From Streptomyces sp. NBC_01669 (lineage in GTDB: Bacteria; Actinomycetota; Actinomycetes; Streptomycetales; Streptomycetaceae), in NCBI RefSeq assembly GCF_026339735.1, contig NZ_JAPEQG010000001.1, positions 3,596,001 to 3,660,000 of the forward strand: DNA of 64,000 nucleotides. The letters run 5' to 3'. Positions 8,710 through 16,866 of the stretch are shown piece after piece. Numbering within the stretch: position 1 is the first letter of the stretch; every line of letters begins with the position of its first letter. The notes under the pieces were generated by a model. The model was not told the DNA's origin. It saw nothing but the letters and a program-made list of their open reading frames with translations, and searched no databases. The translations under genes were made by a program, and so were the position numbers.

Positions 8710-10047
8710 CTAATTGGCCTCTCGGGTGGCGAGCTGTTCGGCGGACGCGGCGACTCCGAAGGCCTGCGGGATGGGCTGGCTGGCCATGTAGAGACGGTCG
8801 GCGATCTTGCGTGGGATCGGGAGGTACTGGAACTCGCCGTAGATCCGCCCGTCGGCGGCCATCGGCTGGGCGTTGAACCGGGCGACGGTCACGATGCGGT
8901 AGGGGTCACGGCCGTGCGAGTCGAGGACGGCGATCTCGGTGACCTTGCGGGAGCCGTCGGCGTGCCGGGTGAGCTGGACGATGACATCGACGGCGCTGTT
9001 GATCTGGTCGTGCAGGGCCTCGAACGGGATCTTGATCTCGGACATCGACGCGAGGGTCTGCAGACGCATGAGCGCGTCCTCGGCGTTGTTGGCGTGGACG
9101 GTGGCGAGCGAGCCGTCGTGACCGGTCGACATCGCCTGGAGCATGTCGAGCGATTCGCCGCCACGGACCTCTCCGACGACGATCCGGTCGGGTCGCATAC
9201 GCAGGGAGTTGCGGACCAGGTCACGGATGGTGATCTGGCCCTTGCCCTCGACGTTCGCCGGGCGGGACTCCAGTCGGATCACATGGCTCTGCTGGAGCTG
9301 GAGCTCGGCGGAGTCCTCGATGGTGACGATGCGCTCCCTGTCCGGGATGAGCCCGGAGAGAGCGTTGAGCAGCGTCGTCTTTCCCGTGCCGGTGGCCCCG
9401 GAGACGATGACGTTGAGCTTGGCCTGGACGAGCCCGGAGAGAAGGATCAGCATCTGCTCGTCGAGCGAGCCGATGTTGATCATCTCCTGGAGCGTGAAGG
9501 CCCGCGGGAAGCGTCGGATGGTGAGCGTCGCACCGGACAGCGAGAGCGGCGGGATGATCACATTGACACGCTCGCCGCTGGGCAGGCGGGCGTCGACCAT
9601 CGGATTCGACTCGTCCACCCGGCGGTTGACGGTCGACACGATGCGCTCGATGGTCTGCATCAGCTGCTCGTGCGAACCGAAGCGCATCGGGAGCTGCTCG
9701 ACCTTGCCGCTGCGCTCGACGAAGATCTGGTCCGGTCCGTTCACCATGATTTCAGTGATGGACGCGTCTTCGAGGAGCGGTTCCAGGATGCCGAGACCGA
9801 GGGCCTCGTCGACGACCCGGCGGATCAGTTGCGTGCGTTCGACGGTCGAGAGGACCGGTCCCTCACGGCTGATGATGTGGCTGAGGACGCGCTCCAGCCG
9901 AGCCCGCCGGTCGGCCGCGGCGAGCGAGGACATCTCCGCCAGGTCGATCTCTTCGAGCAGCTTGGCGCGGTAGGTGGCGACCATGTGGCCGTCCTCCCTC
10001 GCTCCGCTGTGCTTCTCGGGGGCGGTGACGCGTGCCCGCAGACTCAT
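8710..10047 (-). CDS. tadA: TadA/CpaF secretion ATPase
   Basis: A 445-residue GspE-superfamily ATPase that powers Flp pilus assembly. It shows Walker A GATGTGKTTLLNAL, an Asp-box region VTIEDSAELQLQQ, and the Walker B / His-box stretch RIVVGEVRGGESLDMLQAMS followed by GHDGSLATVHANN. The N-terminal domain contains the CpaF signature ITEIMVNGPDQIFVERSGK and the Arg-rich DESNPMVDARLPSGERVNVI. Length and domain order are normal for CpaF. It precedes tadB by 11 bp. Confidence 0.95.
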   Translation of the reverse strand: MSLRARVTAPEKHSGAREDGHMVATYRAKLLEEIDLAEMSSLAAADRRARLERVLSHIISREGPVLSTVERTQLIRRVVDEALGLGILEPLLEDASITEIMVNGPDQIFVERSGKVEQLPMRFGSHEQLMQTIERIVSTVNRRVDESNPMVDARLPSGERVNVIIPPLSLSGATLTIRRFPRAFTLQEMINIGSLDEQMLILLSGLVQAKLNVIVSGATGTGKTTLLNALSGLIPDRERIVTIEDSAELQLQQSHVIRLESRPANVEGKGQITIRDLVRNSLRMRPDRIVVGEVRGGESLDMLQAMSTGHDGSLATVHANNAEDALMRLQTLASMSEIKIPFEALHDQINSAVDVIVQLTRHADGSRKVTEIAVLDSHGRDPYRIVTVARFNAQPMAADGRIYGEFQYLPIPRKIADRLYMASQPIPQAFGVAASAEQLATREAN

Positions 10048-10111
10048 GTCCGTAACTCCTCGTTCTGGCTTACCGGTGGGGCCTCAGCCGTACGTGCGGC
10101 GCGCTGTGGGC

Positions 10112-10498
10112 TCAGGTGCGGGGCATCGTGGAGCTTCGTTCGGCCCAGCCCCAGATGTCGACGCCGGGAATGATGCGCGGCACCTTGACGCGGACGGTGC
10201 AGGTGACCTCGTCGAAGGAGGGCTTCGCCCTGAAGCGGGCCCTGTTCGCGGTCCAGTCGCTCATCGCGTCCCTGCCCGCCCCCGCGCAGTCGGACCCGCT
10301 GGCGGACATGCTGGACAGGCGGGCTCCCGCACGGGCGCCGGTGCCCGCCTGGTTGGCGGCGTACGCGGCAAGGCCCATCTGGATCGCGAGGAGACCGACC
10401 AGGAGCAGCAGCGGGATGAAGCCCATGTACTCGATGGCGACCTGGCCCCGGTCGCGGCGGCGGGTGGTGCGTGCGGGTGTGTGCGTGCGTGTGTTCAT
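10112..10498 (-). CDS. TadE-family pseudopilin (second copy)
   Basis: A 128-residue TadE-like protein. A basic N-terminus is followed by the processing motif RGQVAIEYMGFIP, with the conserved Glu-Tyr pair, and a single hydrophobic helix (LLLLVGLLAIQMGLAAYA). The periplasmic-side domain carries two Cys (SDCAGAG and VTCTVRVKVP), probably a disulfide. It follows the other tadE by 3 bp. Homologues are minor pseudopilins that localise the pilus. Confidence 0.85.
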   Translation of the reverse strand: MNTRTHTPARTTRRRDRGQVAIEYMGFIPLLLLVGLLAIQMGLAAYAANQAGTGARAGARLSSMSASGSDCAGAGRDAMSDWTANRARFRAKPSFDEVTCTVRVKVPRIIPGVDIWGWAERSSTMPRT

Positions 10499-10501
10499 CG
10501 C

Positions 10502-10972
10502 TCAGCCCTCCAGCGGTGCGGCGGCGTTGCCGGTGACGTGGAAGGGCCAGTTCAGGACGCCGGGCACCAGGACCGGCACCTTGAGCTTGACCTCGGCCTT
10601 GTACATGTCGGACGAGGAGCGGCACGTCGTCCTGGACTTCTCCCGCCATGCCTTCGGAAGGTGCTCGGTGGCGACCTGCCTGCATGCCTGTGCGCGCAGA
10701 CCGCCGGAGATGGCGCCCTTGTGGGCGGCCTCGTCCGCCGAGTTCCCCGCCAGGGAGAACGTGTAGCCGATCAGCGCGCACTGCCACAGCGCGATCATCA
10801 GCAGGATGATCAGCGGTGTGACGCCCAGGAACTCGATGGCGGTCTGACCGCGGTCACGGTCCCGCCCCGTCACACGGCAGCCGTCGTGCTCACGGTCGGC
10901 TGTGCGGTAACGCCGTCCTCGTACTCCCTGTGTTTCCCGTATCTCCGGGCCGTTCATCTCGGTGGTCGCCAT
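10502..10972 (-). CDS. TadE-family pseudopilin (first copy)
   Basis: A 156-residue TadE-like protein with an unusually long, charged N-terminal leader before the processing motif RGQTAIEFLGVTP and one hydrophobic helix. The outer domain has a Cys near AQACRQVATEH and another in SRTTCRSS. The first Met may not be the true start: a leader of about 45 residues is long, and internal GTG codons exist. It lies 3 bp after cpaE and 3 bp before the next tadE. Confidence 0.85.
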   Translation of the reverse strand: MATTEMNGPEIRETQGVRGRRYRTADREHDGCRVTGRDRDRGQTAIEFLGVTPLIILLMIALWQCALIGYTFSLAGNSADEAAHKGAISGGLRAQACRQVATEHLPKAWREKSRTTCRSSSDMYKAEVKLKVPVLVPGVLNWPFHVTGNAAAPLEG

Positions 10973-10975
10973 GGC

Positions 10976-12262
10976 TCAACGTGCCTCCTCGGTCGTCGCA
11001 CGGCCCCCGGTGTCACCGTCGCGCCATCTGCGCGGGCGTCCGATCGAGCCTCGGTCGTTCTTGAACTTGCCGCGCTTGTCCGCGTTTTCGGGGACCTTCA
11101 CGATCCCCAGCTCTCCGGCCAGGCCCCACAGCGCCTGCTTCACCGTGCTCTTGGCATCGAGTTCATGCATCCGCCCCGCGTCGACGGCGCCCTGGAGCTC
11201 CTTGAAGTTCGCGGGGACGGCCGTGTTCGCCATCCGGGTCCCGGTGATCTTCTCGATCAGCGGGGGCTGGATCTCGGTGTTGCGGATGAACCGGTTGACG
11301 AGGGTCAGCGTCTCCTCCGCCTTGCGGATCTGCAGCCGGTCCCACATCCGTACGGTGCGCTTCGCGCCGCGCACCGCGATCACGTCCGGGGTGGTGACCA
11401 GCAGCGCCGTGTCCGCCATTTCGATGGCCGCCGCGTTGGCGCCCTGGAGCTGGCTGCCGCAGTCGATGACCACGACCTCGTACCGCGACCGCAGGGCGCT
11501 GACGATCTGGCGGGCCGACCGGTCGCTGACCTCCTCGCCGCGTTCGCCCTCGCCGGGCGCCAGCAGCAGGGCGAGGCCGGAGCTGTGGCTGAACACGGCG
11601 TCGGACAGGACGCGGGGAGAGATGTCGGTGATCGCCGCCAGGTCGACGATGGAGCGCCGGAACTGCACATCGAGGTACGAGGCGATGTCACCGGCCTGGA
11701 GATCCATGTCGACGAGAGCGACCGTGCGGCCCGACGCCTGGGAGGCCAGGGCCAGCTGGACCGCTGTGACGGTGGCGCCCACACCGCCCTTGGCACCGCT
11801 GACCGTGACGACCGTGCCGCCGGGACCGGTGAAGACATCTCCTCCGGTGCCCAGGTGGCGCCGTACGCCGACCGACCACTGGGCGGCGGACTGGACCCGG
11901 TTGACCAGCTCCTCGTAACTCAGCGGCAGGGTGACCAGGCCACGGGCACCCGACTCCATGGCCGCGGCGAACAGGCCGGGGCTGGCGTCGGCGGTGATGA
12001 GCACGACCCCGATGGCGGGGAAGCGCAGCGAGACCTCCCGGATCAGTTCCAGAGCCGGCACCGGGCCGATCCGCTCATGGACCAGCACGACCTCGGGCAG
12101 TTCGTCGAGCGACTCGCCGGCGAGCCGGGCGAGGGTGTCGATCAGCTGCGTCGAGTCGCCGACGGGAGCCCCTGGCTCGGCGTCGGGGAGCTGGCTGAGC
12201 AGGGTGGTGACGGATCTGGCCGCGTCGGGGTCGCCGACCGCCGGGAGGATCCTCGTGGTCAT
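10976..12262 (-). CDS. cpaE: CpaE/TadZ-type MinD-like ATPase
   Basis: A 428-residue protein that should position the Tad machine. Start is ATG 12262 with an AGGA ribosome site. Residues 1-125 resemble a receiver-like domain without a clear phosphoacceptor pattern, as in other CpaE proteins. Residues 135-400 form a MinD/ParA-like domain. The Walker A is deviant: TVSGAKGGVGATVTAV keeps the ParA signature Lys (AKGG) but has Ala where the P-loop Lys of GKT normally lies. Walker A' (VALVDMDLQAGDIASYLDV) and Walker B (YEVVVIDCGSQLQG) are present. It could bind nucleotide with little hydrolysis, as proposed for TadZ. Confidence 0.88.
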   Translation of the reverse strand: MTTRILPAVGDPDAARSVTTLLSQLPDAEPGAPVGDSTQLIDTLARLAGESLDELPEVVLVHERIGPVPALELIREVSLRFPAIGVVLITADASPGLFAAAMESGARGLVTLPLSYEELVNRVQSAAQWSVGVRRHLGTGGDVFTGPGGTVVTVSGAKGGVGATVTAVQLALASQASGRTVALVDMDLQAGDIASYLDVQFRRSIVDLAAITDISPRVLSDAVFSHSSGLALLLAPGEGERGEEVSDRSARQIVSALRSRYEVVVIDCGSQLQGANAAAIEMADTALLVTTPDVIAVRGAKRTVRMWDRLQIRKAEETLTLVNRFIRNTEIQPPLIEKITGTRMANTAVPANFKELQGAVDAGRMHELDAKSTVKQALWGLAGELGIVKVPENADKRGKFKNDRGSIGRPRRWRDGDTGGRATTEEAR

Positions 12263-12269
12263 TCGATCC

Positions 12270-12977
12270 TCACTTGTCCTTGTCGAGCGTGTAGGTGCGG
12301 TCGCCCGGGCGGATGGTGCTGTCGCTGCCGGAGGCGAGGAGCGCAAGGCGTACGTGCTCCGCGAAGGACTCGGCATAGGCGATGCGCTGGGTGTCGAGCG
12401 TGTTGAGCGCGAAGGTGATCGGGACGGCCTCGGTGCCCATGTTCGACTTGGCGTCCCGGCCCGGCTCCAGGGCGGTCAGCTTGCCGACGTCCAGGACCTT
12501 GGCGTTGGAGACGATGACCTTCGACTGGGACGGCGCGCCGTCCTGCTCCCCGGCGAAGGTGGCATAGATGTTGACCGTCGCACCGGGGGTGATCTTGCCC
12601 GCGACGCCGGTCGCGGCGTCGATCATGATGGCGATCTCCTGCTCACCGGGCTGCAGTTCGGGACGCTTCTGCATCATGTCCGACTGGAGCAGCGAGCCCT
12701 TGCGCAGCTGGGTGACGGCGATCTTGCCGTTGACCTCGGAGAGGTCGGTCACGGCGTTGGTCGAGAGCCAGCGCTTCGGCATCGTGATCTTTTTGAACTG
12801 CCCGGTGGACAGCGCCGTATAGGGGGCGACGTCGGACTTCAACTGGTAGGCGGAGACCTCGGGGCCGACCTTGGAGTTGACGTCGCTGATCACCGAGAGC
12901 ACCCCGGCGAAGGCGCCGAAGGCGCACAGGACCGACAGGAGCAGGAGTATCACGCCGCGGCGCTGGCGGGAGTTCAT
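12270..12977 (-). CDS. cpaB: CpaB/RcpC-type pilus assembly protein
   Basis: A 235-residue protein with one N-terminal membrane helix (GVILLLLSVLCAFGAFAGVL) and a SAF-like domain: VSAYQLKSDVAPYTALSTGQ, VNGKIAVTQLRKGSLLQSDM and IAIMIDAATGVAGKITPGAT match CpaB. Family members span the envelope and gate or stabilise the pilus in diderms; in a monoderm it probably links motor and cell wall. It is the first canonical tad gene of the minus-strand series and lies 7 bp upstream of cpaE. Confidence 0.88.
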   Translation of the reverse strand: MNSRQRRGVILLLLSVLCAFGAFAGVLSVISDVNSKVGPEVSAYQLKSDVAPYTALSTGQFKKITMPKRWLSTNAVTDLSEVNGKIAVTQLRKGSLLQSDMMQKRPELQPGEQEIAIMIDAATGVAGKITPGATVNIYATFAGEQDGAPSQSKVIVSNAKVLDVGKLTALEPGRDAKSNMGTEAVPITFALNTLDTQRIAYAESFAEHVRLALLASGSDSTIRPGDRTYTLDKDK

Positions 12978-13199
12978 GGGCCGGACAACCTCGTTCGTAT
13001 GGATGCGTGGGGCAGCGGACAGAAGGATGTGCGGTGACTCGGGTTTATGTCTGAATCTGCGTCTGTATCTGCGCGTAGACCTGTCTATGGGCCTTGTGTG
13101 CAGCTTGACGGGGACGGCGGATGACAGGGAGCGGGGCTCAGGAGCGGTGGTCGGGGAGCGGAAAGCAGATATATGCGACTGTGGAGGAATCCGGGGGCG

Positions 13200-14174
13200 C
13201 TAGGAGCCCGGTGGTGCAGGTGCCCCCTGGCTGAGGACACCACCGGAAGGCATTCGGTTCTCGGGAGCGTGAAGCGGTGACGTACAGAATCCGCAACGGT
13301 CCCCGATGAGCTCCATTCCGCACCAGTGGCAGATCTCCCGCCTTACCGAGGCGACGAGTTGGTACAGCACGGAGATGTCCGGAAGGTAAGCGGCAAATTC
13401 CACCAGCTTTCCGGTCCCCCACCAGCCGGGGGAATCGGAAGGCAGGGCGGCCTCGTGAATGGCCTGGACCTTCCATGCGGGGGCCAAGGTCTGTTGCACC
13501 CATTCGGACTGCGACTGCCCCTTGGCGACCAGCAGATCCGTCGCGAATTCGGGGCCGTCCAAAGGTTTGACGGTCGGACCGACCTTGATGAGCTGCGGGT
13601 TCGGGCCCGCAAGCACGGCGAACTGGGACCCCGGGACCCAGGACTTGGCATGCGTCTTCAGGCTGACCGGAACCCGGTCCAGCTTGGTGACGGAGTTCAG
13701 CAGGGCGCCGGCGTGGATGTAGTGGGGCAGCAGCCGAGCGGCGGATGCCACCACCCCCGGGCTGAAGTCGCAGATCGACAACTGACGCAGCTGACGCACC
13801 AGTACGGCGAGACCCAACGGTGGCAGATCCACCTTGAGCAGGGCGATCCGGTCACTCTCCAGGACCGATCTGACGGAGTGCATCCTGCGCTCATGGGCGA
13901 TCGGCAGGTTGGCCGAGTAGATGGCGACGACATACCCGTGCTGCTCCAGCAGCACATGCATGTCGCCGATCGCCTGGTCCATGGTCTGGTCTTCCGGAGC
14001 CCGGAGTAAAGCGGCTGTCGGTGTCTGCTGGTCGGTCGGCGGCAGCACGAGATCAGCACTGGTCACTGTTATTGCGGTCGGCACGCTGGTTCCCCGTTCG
14101 GCTCCGGCCGTTGTCGTCACGACAACGGCCGCAATCGCTCCTGCTCCGTGCTTCTGCGTCAGCACTTTATCCAC
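13200..14174 (-). CDS. Uncharacterised protein with C-terminal zinc ribbon
   Basis: A 324-residue protein starting at GTG 14174 with no strong ribosome site. I do not recognise a named family. The first 270 residues look like a soluble alpha/beta protein with a domain resembling a regulatory or vWA-like fold (MHVLLEQHGYVVAIYSANLP). Near residues 283-300 two Cys pairs, CHWCGMELIGDRCGFC, form a zinc ribbon. No signal peptide was seen apart from a mildly hydrophobic N-terminus. It lies upstream of cpaB on the same strand with a 222-bp gap, so it may or may not belong to the pilus unit. Confidence 0.7.
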   Translation of the reverse strand: MDKVLTQKHGAGAIAAVVVTTTAGAERGTSVPTAITVTSADLVLPPTDQQTPTAALLRAPEDQTMDQAIGDMHVLLEQHGYVVAIYSANLPIAHERRMHSVRSVLESDRIALLKVDLPPLGLAVLVRQLRQLSICDFSPGVVASAARLLPHYIHAGALLNSVTKLDRVPVSLKTHAKSWVPGSQFAVLAGPNPQLIKVGPTVKPLDGPEFATDLLVAKGQSQSEWVQQTLAPAWKVQAIHEAALPSDSPGWWGTGKLVEFAAYLPDISVLYQLVASVRREICHWCGMELIGDRCGFCTSPLHAPENRMPSGGVLSQGAPAPPGS

Positions 14175-14813
14175 GTCTTACCAGCCAGAGAACACTTTTC
14201 GGAGGCCAGTACGACAAGGTGCGCGCGGTGCGGGGGCGACCCGCACGCAACGCACCGGTGCGAAATCGGACGAAACCGAGACTCGTTAACTTCCGTACCA
14301 CTGCGGAGGGTTACTGAACTCCGTTCCGATTCCCGATGTTCGGAATTCGTTCGCGCACGTCAGAATGGATCTCCGCCGATCGGCGGCAGGCTCCGAGTCG
14401 GGGCTCGGTCACTGTCCGACGATCTCGGCCCGCCCACCCGCGAGAGCGCTCGAACCGCGCGCGAAAAGATCACCGGAAAGCGTCAACGGAGATTGCCTCC
14501 GGGTGACTTCGACCGACAGCGGTCCGGACCACTGGACCTCGCGATTCCGTCGCGCCCACCACAGCCACCGCGCCCGCTGATCACAGCCGTTGCCGCCAGA
14601 GGTCTTGACAACTCGATTGGCCTGGACCAGCTTATCGGCCAGCATGGTTGCCCGGCCTTTGACACTGGCGTGTGGCTTCTTCAGTGCGTGTCGGGGGAGC
14701 AGGTTGTGACGCGTTGTGGTCGCGATGGTGCGATTTGGATCACAAGGGGGCAACTCCTGCCAGTTCTGGTCTTGTCGCATGGATCGTCGAGTTTCGGTCA
14801 TACGGTCGTGTGT
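14175..14813. other. Long intergenic stretch left of the TnpB element
   Basis: About 640 bp without a supported gene. Long open frames cross it on both strands but read as compositionally biased sequence. It should contain the promoter for the zinc-ribbon gene (near 14175-14300, which is less GC-rich) and the left end of the TnpB element. I could not locate a left-end hairpin or target motif. No match to the 5' part of the chitinase remnant found at 16147 was seen here. Confidence 0.4.
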
Positions 14814-15986
14814 GTGCAGCTTCGTTACGCGTTTCGGATCGAGCCGGGGCCTGGCCAGCGCCTTGCGCTGGGCCGGGCGTTCGGCTGCGCTCGGGTGGTC
14901 TTCAACGACTGCCTGCGGGCCCGGAAACAGGCCCATGAGCAGGGCCTGCCGTATCCGACGTCGGCGGAGCTGTCGAAGCGGTACATCACCGAGGCGAAGA
15001 AGACCCCGGAGCGGTCCTGGCTCGGGGAAGTGTCGGCGGTGGTGCTCCAGCAGGCGTTGCGGGACCTGGATGCGGCATACCGGAACTTCTTCGGAAGCAT
15101 CAAGGGCGCCCGAAAGGGGCCGAAGGCCAGCGAGCCCCGGTTCAAATCGAAGCGGGACAGTCGCCAGGCTGTGCGGTTCACCGCGAACGCAAAGTGGTCG
15201 ATCACGGCGGACGGGAAGTTGAACCTGCCGAAGATCGGCCCGGTACGGGTGCGCTGGTCCCGGACCCTGCCGTCGGTGCCGTCGACGGTGACGGTGATCA
15301 AGGACGCGGCGGGCCGGTATTGGGTCAGCTTCGTTGTGGAGACCGACCCCGCAGACGAAAGCCTGCCCCCGCTCGACCGTGACCAGGGCATCGATCTGGG
15401 GCTGACTCACTTCGCCGTGATGGCTGACGGATCCCGGGTGCGGTCGCCCCGTTTCCTGTGCCGGGCTGAGAAGAAACTCAGGCGCGAGCAGCGCAGCTTG
15501 TCGCGGAAGAAGGGGTCGAAGAACCGGAACAAGCAGCGGATCAAGGTGGCCCGCGCTCATGCGAAGGTGGCGGATGCGCGCCGGGACTTTCACCACAAGC
15601 TGTCCACGAAACTGATCCGTGAGAACCAAACGGTCAGTGTGGAGAGCCTGAGCGTGAGGGGCCTGGCCCGCACCCGGCTGGCGAAGTCCGTGCACGACGC
15701 GGGCTGGTCCGCCTTCGTGACCATGCTGGAGTACAAGGCGTCCCGGTACGGACGCACCCTGACCAAGGTCGACCGAGCCTTCCCGTCCTCCCAGATCTGC
15801 TCCGCCTGCGGACACCGCGACGGACCCAAGCCGCTGCATATCCGTGCCTGGACGTGCTCTGCGTGCGGTACACGGCATGATCGCGACCACAACGCGGGCA
15901 TCAACATCAGAACTGAGGGGCGGCGCATCCGCGCCGCACAACAAGCTGTACCACCCACCCCCGGGCCGGGGGCCTCACACTGGTAA
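14814..15986 (+). CDS. tnpB: TnpB RNA-guided nuclease of an IS605-family element
   Basis: About 390 residues starting from GTG 14814 (GTG 14808 is an alternative). N-terminal domain: YAFRIEPGPGQRLALGRAFG then ARVVFNDCLRAR, typical of OrfB. RuvC-like motifs: Asp in DQGIDLGLTHFAVMADG, Glu in VSVESLSVRGLAR, and Asp in RHDRDHNAGINI. Between them is the zinc ribbon CSACGHRDGPKPL...CSACGTRH. All three catalytic acids and four Cys are intact, so the nuclease is probably functional. TnpB proteins of this family act as RNA-guided DNA endonucleases that help retain the element. The adjacent right end would provide the guide RNA. Confidence 0.93.
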   Translation: MQLRYAFRIEPGPGQRLALGRAFGCARVVFNDCLRARKQAHEQGLPYPTSAELSKRYITEAKKTPERSWLGEVSAVVLQQALRDLDAAYRNFFGSIKGARKGPKASEPRFKSKRDSRQAVRFTANAKWSITADGKLNLPKIGPVRVRWSRTLPSVPSTVTVIKDAAGRYWVSFVVETDPADESLPPLDRDQGIDLGLTHFAVMADGSRVRSPRFLCRAEKKLRREQRSLSRKKGSKNRNKQRIKVARAHAKVADARRDFHHKLSTKLIRENQTVSVESLSVRGLARTRLAKSVHDAGWSAFVTMLEYKASRYGRTLTKVDRAFPSSQICSACGHRDGPKPLHIRAWTCSACGTRHDRDHNAGINIRTEGRRIRAAQQAVPPTPGPGASHW

Positions 15987-16146
15987 CGGTGCGAGTAAAC
16001 GCCTGCGGAGCACAGGTAAGACCAGGGACCCGTCCCGGCACCGTGCACAACCCCCACCCCACTGGTGGGAAGGAACCAGGAATCCGACTCAAGGCGATCC
16101 GTTCGCACGGACGCCAGGGAGAGAATCCCCCCATGTGGGGGGAGAA
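15940..16146 (+). ncRNA. Candidate omega (right-end guide) RNA of the TnpB element
   Basis: The stretch from the end of tnpB to the right end has the place and look of an omega RNA scaffold: an inverted pair CGGTGC (15987-15992) and GCACCG (16038-16043), an internal hairpin GGGACCCGTCCC (16025-16036), and the terminal C6-ATGT-G6 hairpin. In known TnpB systems the RNA overlaps the gene's 3' end and its guide is the flanking host DNA, here the chitinase remnant starting near 16147. The exact 5' end is unknown. Confidence 0.4.
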
Positions 16147-16590
16147 GGCCAATGGCAGAACTTCAACAACGGTGCGACCGTGCAGAAGCTCAGCGCCGTT
16201 CCGGCGAACTATGACATCATCGCGGCCTCCGTCGCCGACGCCACGACCACGCCGGGTGCAGTCACCTTCAGCCTGGACACAGCGGGCCTGAACGGCTACA
16301 CCGTCGGCCAGTTCAACGCAGGCATCAAGGCGAAGCGGGCGGCCGGGAAGAACGTCATCATCTCGGTCGTCCCCGCTTCCACCAGCGGCGCGGGCAGCGG
16401 CTACGTCTCCCCGTCCATCGTGAACGCGGCCCTGGACTGCCTGGCCTCCGGGACCAACTGTGGCACCTTCAAGCCCGCGAAGACCTACCCGGGTATCCGC
16501 GGCGCCATGACCTGGTCGACCAACTGGGACGCCACGTCGGGCAACGCCTGGTCGAACGCGGTGGCCCCGCACGTCCACGGCCTGCCGTGA
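16147..16590 (+). pseudogene. GH18 chitinase remnant, truncated 5' and deleted internally
   Basis: The reading frame ending at the TGA 16588-16590 encodes unmistakable pieces of a family 18 chitinase: WQNFNNGATVQKLSAVP, then DIIAASVADATTTPGAVTFS and GYTVGQFNAGIKAKRAAGKN at the start of the barrel. After VIISV the sequence jumps directly to PASTSGAGSGYVSPSIVNAAL and the normal C-terminus RGAMTWSTNWDATSGNAWSN. In family members roughly 120 residues, including the catalytic DxxDxDxE motif, lie between these blocks, so they are deleted in frame. The 5' part (signal peptide, any carbohydrate-binding domain) is also gone, replaced by the right end of the TnpB element. The product cannot be an active chitinase. 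Confidence 0.9.
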
Positions 16591-16625
16591 CCCCAACCCG
16601 GTGTTCGTGAGCACCAGCCCGTGAC

Positions 16626-16659
16626 CAGCAGCGCCGCCGCTCCCCCGGTGGCGCTGCTG
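16626..16659 (+). terminator. Hairpin terminator after the chitinase remnant
   Basis: A perfect 10-bp stem, CAGCAGCGCC (16626-16635) with GGCGCTGCTG (16650-16659), lies 36 bp after the remnant's stop codon. No T-tract follows, as is common in Streptomyces. Confidence 0.6.
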
Positions 16660-16866
16660 CGTGTTCACCGGGTGGTGGCCGCTCGGTGGCGCAGGGGCCG
16701 CGCTGCTCGACGCACTGCGCCGGGCAGCGCGGGATGTCCGGTCCGGCATCCCGCGCCCCGGCGCCACCGGCGACCGGCGTCGGATCACCGGGCTCAGCAG
16801 CGCCGCCACCGCGAATCCGGCCACCGAGAGGACCGTCTCCGGGCAAGCGGATCAGCTGGGGATCGT

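Larger units (their letters stand above)
14700..16146 (+). mobile_element. IS200/IS605-type element carrying only tnpB (IS1341-like)
   Basis: The element consists of one tnpB gene and a non-coding right end; no Y1 transposase (tnpA) is present, so it would be non-autonomous. The right end is supported by a 6-bp hairpin CCCCCC-ATGT-GGGGGG at 16127-16142, the kind of subterminal hairpin these elements use. Four bases later the sequence becomes recognisable chitinase coding sequence, so the boundary is near 16146. The left boundary is not resolved; 14700 is only an estimate. Confidence 0.6.

Noticed and set aside
14480..14720. Minus-strand sequence KGRATMLADKLVQANRVVKT resembling part of another OrfB-type transposase
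   Set aside because: Similarity is weak and short, with no zinc ribbon or catalytic motif nearby.
14409..15944. Long open frame on the minus strand across the tnpB gene
   Set aside because: It is antisense to a well-supported tnpB with intact motifs; its product is Arg/His-rich and low in recognisable domains, as expected for a shadow frame in high-GC DNA.
16591..16866. Minus-strand stretch ETVLSVAGFAVAALLSPVIRR that looks like the last helix of a transporter
   Set aside because: Only one hydrophobic segment is visible, with no start, and the upstream sequence is the intact ridA gene. Too little to call a remnant.
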